Part shown: positions 58,987 to 64,000 of the stretch, one piece after another
Position numbering within the stretch: the first letter of the stretch is position 1
Layout of the letters: every line of letters begins with the position of its first letter
Assembly (NCBI GenBank): GCA_947502975.1
Contig: CANNBV010000001.1
Location: forward strand, 620,001 to 684,000
From: an uncultured Flavobacteriaceae bacterium
Lineage (GTDB): Bacteria; Bacteroidota; Bacteroidia; Flavobacteriales; Flavobacteriaceae
Direction: 5' to 3'
DNA: 64,000 nucleotides
Notes under the pieces: generated by a model
Database searches by the model: none
What the model saw: only the letters and a program-made list of their open reading frames with translations
What the model was told of the DNA's origin: nothing
Made by a program: the position numbers and the translations under genes

Positions 58987-59850
58987 TTAATCTAATATGT
59001 TGTTTTCAGCAACAGTATTATCGTTATCAGACATTAAAGCAAAAAACTTATCAATATTTGGAAGAATAATGATTTTCGTGCGTCTGTTTTTAGCTCTGTT
59101 TTCTCTTGAATTATTTTCAGCAATAGGTTGGTAGCTACTTCTACCTGCTGCTATCAGTTTTTCTGGAGCTACATTATATTTTTCTTGAAGTTTACGCACT
59201 ACAGATGTTGCTCTCATTACACTTAAATCCCAGTTATCAGCAAGAAACTGCGTATTTATTGTTCTGGCGTCTGTATGTCCTTCTACCATAACATCTAAGC
59301 TTTCTTCAGAATTAATAACATCGGCTAGTTTCTTTAGAACCGTATCTGCTTTAGAACTTAATCTGTAACTCCCAGTATTAAATAGCATGTCGTCTGCAAT
59401 AGAGATCATTACTACTGTTTCGTTGATATTTACAGCAAAATCCTCATCTTCATTCATGTTACTTTCGCTAATGGTTTTTTCAAGATTGTAGGCTACGGCT
59501 AAATTCATAGAATCTTTAAGCGTTTTAGCTTGAGCTAGCTTATTAGCATCAACATTTTGTAACGTTTCGCGCATTTTTTCTTTAGTGTCTTTAGAGATCA
59601 CAGCAACATTTCCAACAACATCAAGTTTGGTGTCATTTTCTTGTTTTAAATTGGCTATTTTAGAATTGTAGGCATCAACTCTGGCTTGAATTTTGTCAAA
59701 TTTGGCTTCTAGATCTTCCTTGGCTACTCTAGTTTTTTGTAATTCACTTTTAATCTCACCATTTTCTTGTTGTAATGCTACGTATTTTTTCTTTGAAACA
59801 CATGAAAATGTAACAGCTGCTATTAATAGCAAAATTGAAATTTTCTTCAT
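58987..59850 (-). CDS. OmpA-family lipoprotein with coiled-coil
   Basis: 287 residues from ATG 59850; an upstream in-frame start would place a charged stretch before the signal. Lipoprotein signal KKISILLLIAAVTFSCVSKK (Cys17), a coiled-coil (about 20-80; QQENGEIKSELQKTRVAKED...), and a C-terminal OmpA-like peptidoglycan-binding domain (about 145-270: MLFNTGSYRLSSKADTVLKKLA, VEGHTDARTINTQFLADNWDLSVMRATSVVRKL, RAKNRRTKIII). It ties the outer membrane to the cell wall. Confidence 0.93.
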   Translation of the reverse strand: MKKISILLLIAAVTFSCVSKKKYVALQQENGEIKSELQKTRVAKEDLEAKFDKIQARVDAYNSKIANLKQENDTKLDVVGNVAVISKDTKEKMRETLQNVDANKLAQAKTLKDSMNLAVAYNLEKTISESNMNEDEDFAVNINETVVMISIADDMLFNTGSYRLSSKADTVLKKLADVINSEESLDVMVEGHTDARTINTQFLADNWDLSVMRATSVVRKLQEKYNVAPEKLIAAGRSSYQPIAENNSRENRAKNRRTKIIILPNIDKFFALMSDNDNTVAENNILD

Positions 59851-60024
59851 AATAATAACTTTAGGTTTGTTATAGTTACGATGAAAGTATGAGTTTGGAC
59901 GTTGAAATGCATTTTTTATTTGCAAGAAAAATGCAACAGAGATTATTTGACTATTGTATTACGAAATAAACCATATGGTGCACTAATTTTAAGCGTATAG
60001 TAATGCGTAACGTGTCAGTTTGTT

Positions 60025-60032
60025 TAGATTTG
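60025..60032 (+). promoter_or_regulatory. -7 element of TonB-dependent receptor gene
   Basis: TAGATTTG fits TAnnTTTG; predicted start near 60038, about 20 nt before the ATG at 60058. Confidence 0.45.
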
Positions 60033-60057
60033 TATTGAAAGTAAAAGTAGATAATAC

Positions 60058-62535
60058 ATGTCCGCAAAACTGAAATATATTTTATTGTTAGTTTGTTGTT
60101 TAGTCAATGTTCATAATAGTTTTTCGCAAATAAAAGGTCAAATAGTTGATGAACAAAATACACCTTTAGAATATGCTACTGCTGGACTATTTAATACTGA
60201 AACTAATGTGTTAATTACTGGAGTTATTTCTAATGAAAATGGTGTTTTTAAAATTGGAAATATCAAAAAGGGCAACTATTATGTTGAGGTTTCTTTTTTA
60301 GGATATGAAAAAAAGAGGATAGATACTATTCAAGTCAATAAAAAAGGGCAATATATAGATTTAGGAACTATTCAGTTGACGTTAGGTACACAATTGAATG
60401 AAGTAGTTGTGCAGGCTGAACGGAATACAGTTGTGAATAAAATTGATAGGCAGGTTTTTGAAGCTTCAAAATTCAAAAATGCGCAAGGTGGTTCTGGTAT
60501 TGATGTGATACGAAACTTACCATCGATAAGTATAGATAGTCAAGGCGAAATTAGTGTTCGTGGAAGTACAGGCTTTGTGGTGTTGCTAAATGGCAAACCT
60601 ATTCAGGGAAGCGCCAGTAATTTGATTGCACAATTACCGGCCAATGCGATTCAAAAAGTTGAAGTGATTACTGCGCCATCAGCTAAATACGACCCGGAAG
60701 GGAAAGCTGGAATTATTAATATTTTAACTAATAAAGGTGCTACAAATGGTGCTTTTGGTCAGATAAATATTAAAGGCGGATTGCCATCTATTGAAACTTA
60801 TGGCAACGATGTGTCTCACAAACGTCATGGAATCGATGCCACATACAATGTGCGAACAGATAAATGGAATATTTCGTTAGGCGCAAATTACCAAAGAAAT
60901 GATTTGGGAGGTAGGCGAGAAGGCGATGTGTTCACCATTATAAATGATACCAAAACACAATTTCCATCTACCGGAGAACGCAGTTTTGATGAAACCAATT
61001 ATAGCGGACGCTTTACCGTTGACTTTACGCCAAGCAAATCAGATAGCTATTCTCTTGGTTTTTTTGCAGGCAAACGTAGTAAGGCGCGTTTAGCAGATAT
61101 AGTTTATTTTGATAATCATTCCGTTACTCCCGCAGGTAGTGATAATAGAGATTATACGTTTCAATATTTTAATCATAATTTAAGAGAGCGTAGGGGCGAT
61201 TTTGTATTAGGAAGTATAGATTGGGTTCATAGTTTTAAAAATGCATCTGAATTATCAGCATCGTTTCTTTATGAATATACACTTTTAGGTGGACCAACGG
61301 TAAATCAAAATCTGGGAGAACCCGATCGTTCTATTCTATTTCAAGATGAATTTAATACTAATGATAACCCACTTAATGGCGTTCGTTTTCAGTTAGATTA
61401 TAAATTTAAGCCTTTTGATTTTGGAATATTGGAAACGGGATATCAATATCGTGATTTATCGCATACAGGTGATTTTATTTATGAAAGACGTACTGATTTT
61501 AATGATGAATTTGAATTGGTTCCAGAGTTTTCAAGTGAAGTTGATTTAGAACGCACCATACATTCAGGATATATACAGTTATCAGGTAAAAAGGGAAAGT
61601 GGGAATATGCAGCAGGATCGCGATTAGAAGTTATGGATCGCTCTTTTAGATTAAAAGATAAAACCAATACAGTGGATGAGACATTAATTTATGATTTTGT
61701 AAAACTGTATCCTTCGGCTTCGCTTCAATATGAAATCAATGATAAAACAAAAATAAAAGCGGCCTATAGTAAACGTGTTGAGCGCAATTCAACATTTAAA
61801 ATGAATCCGTTTGCAGAACGTGAACATTCTGAAACGTTAGAACAAGGTGATAAAAATTTAAGACCAGAGTTTATTGATTTGGTAGAGCTTGGGGTTACAA
61901 AAGATTTAAAAGGCGGGAATTCTATTTTCGCAACAGGTTACTTTAGACATATTGATAATGTGGTAAACCGCGTAAATACGATTTATAATGATACTATTTT
62001 AAATAGAATCTATTCTAATGTTGGTAACGCTAAAGCTATTGGTTTAGAAGTGGGGGCTGAAATAAAACCCACTAAAAAATGGAGTAATTTTATTGGTGCT
62101 AATATTTATAATTACAGTATCGATGGACGTTTTGATAATAGAGTTATTGATACTGATGCCACGATATATTCGGTAAACCTCAATTCAACATGGCGTTTTT
62201 GGGATAATGCATCATTACAGTTTACCTTCAATTATCTTTCGGATAGAAATACGGCACAAGGGGAAGATTCTCGATTTTATTCGCCGAATCTTACCTTTCA
62301 AAAATCATTTATGGATAATAGGTTAACAGCCACTTTACAATGGCAAAATATAGATTTAGGATTATTGGATACTAACGAGCAGCGTATCACAACATTTAGA
62401 GATAACGAGTTTTTTACAACTACAAATTATATATACGAGGTAGATATGATTCTACTTAACTTGTCTTATACCTTTAAAAAAGGAAGTAACACATCTAAGT
62501 TTATTGATAGTGAATTTGGAAAACGCGAATTTTAA
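60058..62535 (+). CDS. TonB-dependent outer-membrane receptor
   Basis: 825 residues. Signal peptide (LKYILLLVCCLVNVHNSFSQ), CarboxypepD_reg-like N-domain (about 25-110; IKGQIVDEQNTPLEYATAGLF...FLGYEKKRI), plug domain (about 125-215; GGSGIDVIRNLPSISIDSQGEISVRGST, NAIQKVEVITAPSAKYDPEGKAGIINI) and a 22-strand barrel of the outer-membrane-beta-barrel (PF14905-type) subgroup. No SusD partner is adjacent, so it is not a typical glycan SusC; it more likely imports a metal complex or small ligand. Confidence 0.93.
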   Translation: MSAKLKYILLLVCCLVNVHNSFSQIKGQIVDEQNTPLEYATAGLFNTETNVLITGVISNENGVFKIGNIKKGNYYVEVSFLGYEKKRIDTIQVNKKGQYIDLGTIQLTLGTQLNEVVVQAERNTVVNKIDRQVFEASKFKNAQGGSGIDVIRNLPSISIDSQGEISVRGSTGFVVLLNGKPIQGSASNLIAQLPANAIQKVEVITAPSAKYDPEGKAGIINILTNKGATNGAFGQINIKGGLPSIETYGNDVSHKRHGIDATYNVRTDKWNISLGANYQRNDLGGRREGDVFTIINDTKTQFPSTGERSFDETNYSGRFTVDFTPSKSDSYSLGFFAGKRSKARLADIVYFDNHSVTPAGSDNRDYTFQYFNHNLRERRGDFVLGSIDWVHSFKNASELSASFLYEYTLLGGPTVNQNLGEPDRSILFQDEFNTNDNPLNGVRFQLDYKFKPFDFGILETGYQYRDLSHTGDFIYERRTDFNDEFELVPEFSSEVDLERTIHSGYIQLSGKKGKWEYAAGSRLEVMDRSFRLKDKTNTVDETLIYDFVKLYPSASLQYEINDKTKIKAAYSKRVERNSTFKMNPFAEREHSETLEQGDKNLRPEFIDLVELGVTKDLKGGNSIFATGYFRHIDNVVNRVNTIYNDTILNRIYSNVGNAKAIGLEVGAEIKPTKKWSNFIGANIYNYSIDGRFDNRVIDTDATIYSVNLNSTWRFWDNASLQFTFNYLSDRNTAQGEDSRFYSPNLTFQKSFMDNRLTATLQWQNIDLGLLDTNEQRITTFRDNEFFTTTNYIYEVDMILLNLSYTFKKGSNTSKFIDSEFGKREF

Positions 62536-62544
62536 GATACGTGG

Positions 62545-64000
62545 TTATTCCTCTTCTGGTTCAGGTATTTGTGCAGGTGTAACCGATGCATCGTGAGCAT
62601 TATGGTATTCTTCAAGTAAACTCATTGTCGCATTAAGTAAGTCCTTAGTTTCAAGCAATAAACTAAAATACAACGTAGTGTTTTTTGGACTGGATTCTTC
62701 AGATCTAGTACGTTCAACTTGCTTTTGAATTTTATCAGTTACCGTATTAAAAATCTTGTTTTTTTCATTAAGAATTATACCAATTTGTTCAAAAGAACTC
62801 GAATCAAAAGCTGCCTTAGTGTTATTAAACAATTGCTCTAAATGTGTATCTAAGTCTTTTAATTCTTTAATCTGCGTAAATTTTAATTTTTTGTGATTGT
62901 TATTCACATGTTTAAAACTTGCATTAGAAATATAAGTTAAAGATTGCGCCATATCTTGTAAGTAACTTAAAATACTTATGTAAAAGTTACTGGCGTTAAG
63001 ACTTGGGTCTTCTAGGTTTTTAATGAAATAGTAAATATTGTCTCGCAAATCCTCAATCTCATTAGAAAGTTTATCTATTTGATTTTTGTTCTTCTTAAGC
63101 AGTTTTAAATTATGAGTTGCTAAGCCATTTACTGCACTCGTATATATTCTATTTCCTCTTTTAATAACGTTTGCGATATTTTTAGCACTTTCAACAATAA
63201 CGCCTTGAGTTGAGCGACTTTCGGCTTTTTCTAACTTGTCTTCTACTTTTTGTTCCTTAGATTTTTTACGATGTGTTAGGTAGTTTTTAATAAGTACTAT
63301 TACCGTAAAAATTAAAAGGGCAATAAGCGCATAAACTTCACCATAGTATAAAACAAAAGCCATAACAGCTGCAGCGACAAATGCACTTAAGGCTGTAAAA
63401 AACCAGCCTCCAATAACGTTTAATACACCGGCTACTCTATACACGGCACTTTCGCTCCCCCAAGCTCTATCTGCTAAAGATGTACCCATAGCTACCATAA
63501 ATGTTACATAAGTTGTAGATAAAGGCAATTTCATAGAAGTTGCAATGGAAATTAGTACGCTAGCAACCATTAAATTAACAGAAGCTCTTACCAAATCAAA
63601 AGCTGGTAAGTCTTTAGTTTTTATGGATGCAGAAACATTTGTAAGTTTAAATTGTTTGTCAATATATTGTTTTAATGTCACTGGTAATATGCTATTAAAA
63701 CTATCAGAAGCGGCGATACTTAATCTAACAATATTTCTAGATAGAAAGTTAGGTTGAAAACGTTCATTAACATCATCTTGACGGGATAAATCTACAGATG
63801 TTTTTACAACAGCTTTCGCTTTACTTGAAAACCATAAGGTGAGCACCATAATAACACCAGCCGCTAGTAAGATGTAAGTTGGAGTATAAATTTTTTGCCC
63901 AAGACTTTCCATACTAAATTCAGATGCAGCTAGTCCTAGAGTATTTACTTCTGGGTTAGAAAAATCTAAAAATGCTTGATATGCACCAGTTGTGGGACCA
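62545..64000 (-). CDS. PiT-family inorganic phosphate transporter, C-terminal part
   Basis: The frame is open past the first visible Met (63912) to the window edge, so the N-terminal permease half is missing. Visible parts: a second permease half with SVNLMVASVLISIATSMKLPLSTTYVTFMVAMGTSLADRAW, the P-L-S-T-T-Y motif of PiT/Pho4 transporters, further helices (ALSAFVAAAVMAFVLYYG), then a cytoplasmic helical C-domain of about 230 residues that is PhoU/DUF47-like (LKKNKNQIDKLSNEIEDLRD). It imports phosphate with a cation; the fused C-domain may regulate it. 9 bp from the convergent receptor gene. Confidence 0.88.
   Translation of the reverse strand, partial: GPTTGAYQAFLDFSNPEVNTLGLAASEFSMESLGQKIYTPTYILLAAGVIMVLTLWFSSKAKAVVKTSVDLSRQDDVNERFQPNFLSRNIVRLSIAASDSFNSILPVTLKQYIDKQFKLTNVSASIKTKDLPAFDLVRASVNLMVASVLISIATSMKLPLSTTYVTFMVAMGTSLADRAWGSESAVYRVAGVLNVIGGWFFTALSAFVAAAVMAFVLYYGEVYALIALLIFTVIVLIKNYLTHRKKSKEQKVEDKLEKAESRSTQGVIVESAKNIANVIKRGNRIYTSAVNGLATHNLKLLKKNKNQIDKLSNEIEDLRDNIYYFIKNLEDPSLNASNFYISILSYLQDMAQSLTYISNASFKHVNNNHKKLKFTQIKELKDLDTHLEQLFNNTKAAFDSSSFEQIGIILNEKNKIFNTVTDKIQKQVERTRSEESSPKNTTLYFSLLLETKDLLNATMSLLEEYHNAHDASVTPAQIPEPEEE

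Noticed and set aside
1-64000. tRNA, rRNA, prophage or conjugative genes
   Set aside because: No cloverleaf, rRNA block, integrase, capsid or relaxase was recognised; the only mobile-element protein is the IS1595-type transposase.

Overview
The window looks like a chromosomal segment of a marine-type member of the Bacteroidota, most likely family Flavobacteriaceae. It is AT-rich. Its promoters fit the Bacteroidota consensus (TTG, about 19 nt, TAnnTTTG). It encodes a type IX secretion (type B sorting) cargo protein, a TonB-dependent receptor with a carboxypeptidase-like N-domain, DUF4199, DUF3109 and DUF6428 proteins, a class Ia ribonucleotide reductase whose ATP-cone sits on NrdB, and an IS1595-family transposase. 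No rRNA, tRNA or CRISPR array was seen. All positions were read by eye.

Layout. 1-3.1 kb: small housekeeping genes (two VOC proteins, DUF4199, DUF1801, a TauE/SafE permease, a TM2 protein). 3.2-4.7 kb: a compact ArsR / DUF6428 / phosphatase-fold arsenate reductase cluster with no efflux pump. 4.75-5.9 kb: two exported proteins on the minus strand; one is a lipoprotein with a plant-type ferredoxin domain that has lost two of its four cluster cysteines. 6.0-6.25 kb: a regulatory array and a candidate small RNA. 6.3-10.9 kb: a minus-strand operon (GNAT, aspartate kinase, OlsF/GlsF-type aminolipid acyltransferase, carboxypeptidase-regulatory-like protein). 11-12 kb: fbp. 12-22.8 kb: a nitrogen assimilation block (gltD-gltB, porin, ammonium transporter, PII, second ammonium transporter). 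22.8-29 kb: HAD phosphatase, ppc, nadA-nadB. 29-34 kb: CAP-domain lipoprotein, a membrane-tethered winged-helix regulator divergent from a GH2 glycosidase, and a short SSB.

34.3-38.4 kb is the accessory part. It holds an intact IS1595-type transposase surrounded by about nine very small, mostly orphan reading frames. It also contains a candidate small RNA, a strong terminator inside the start of a reading frame, and a small gene that reads coherently only if the ribosome shifts by -1 at an A AAA AAG heptamer. This is the best place to look for something undescribed.

38.4-54.7 kb is ordinary core sequence: DinB, aldo/keto reductase, GNAT, Zn-finger, GIDE-domain, septoil-knot and CBS proteins, M28 and S41 peptidases, TPR, HupE, dCMP deaminase, a T9SS cargo protein, FAD oxidoreductase, MarC and DUF3109. 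54.7-58.3 kb carries nrdB-nrdA behind a long leader with duplicated promoter modules and a terminator-like hairpin. 58.4-64 kb: RDD, OmpA lipoprotein, TonB-dependent receptor, and the C-terminal two-thirds of a PiT phosphate transporter running off the window. A ~112-bp repeat occurs twice (1.3 kb and 47.9 kb), each time directly upstream of a plus-strand start codon.
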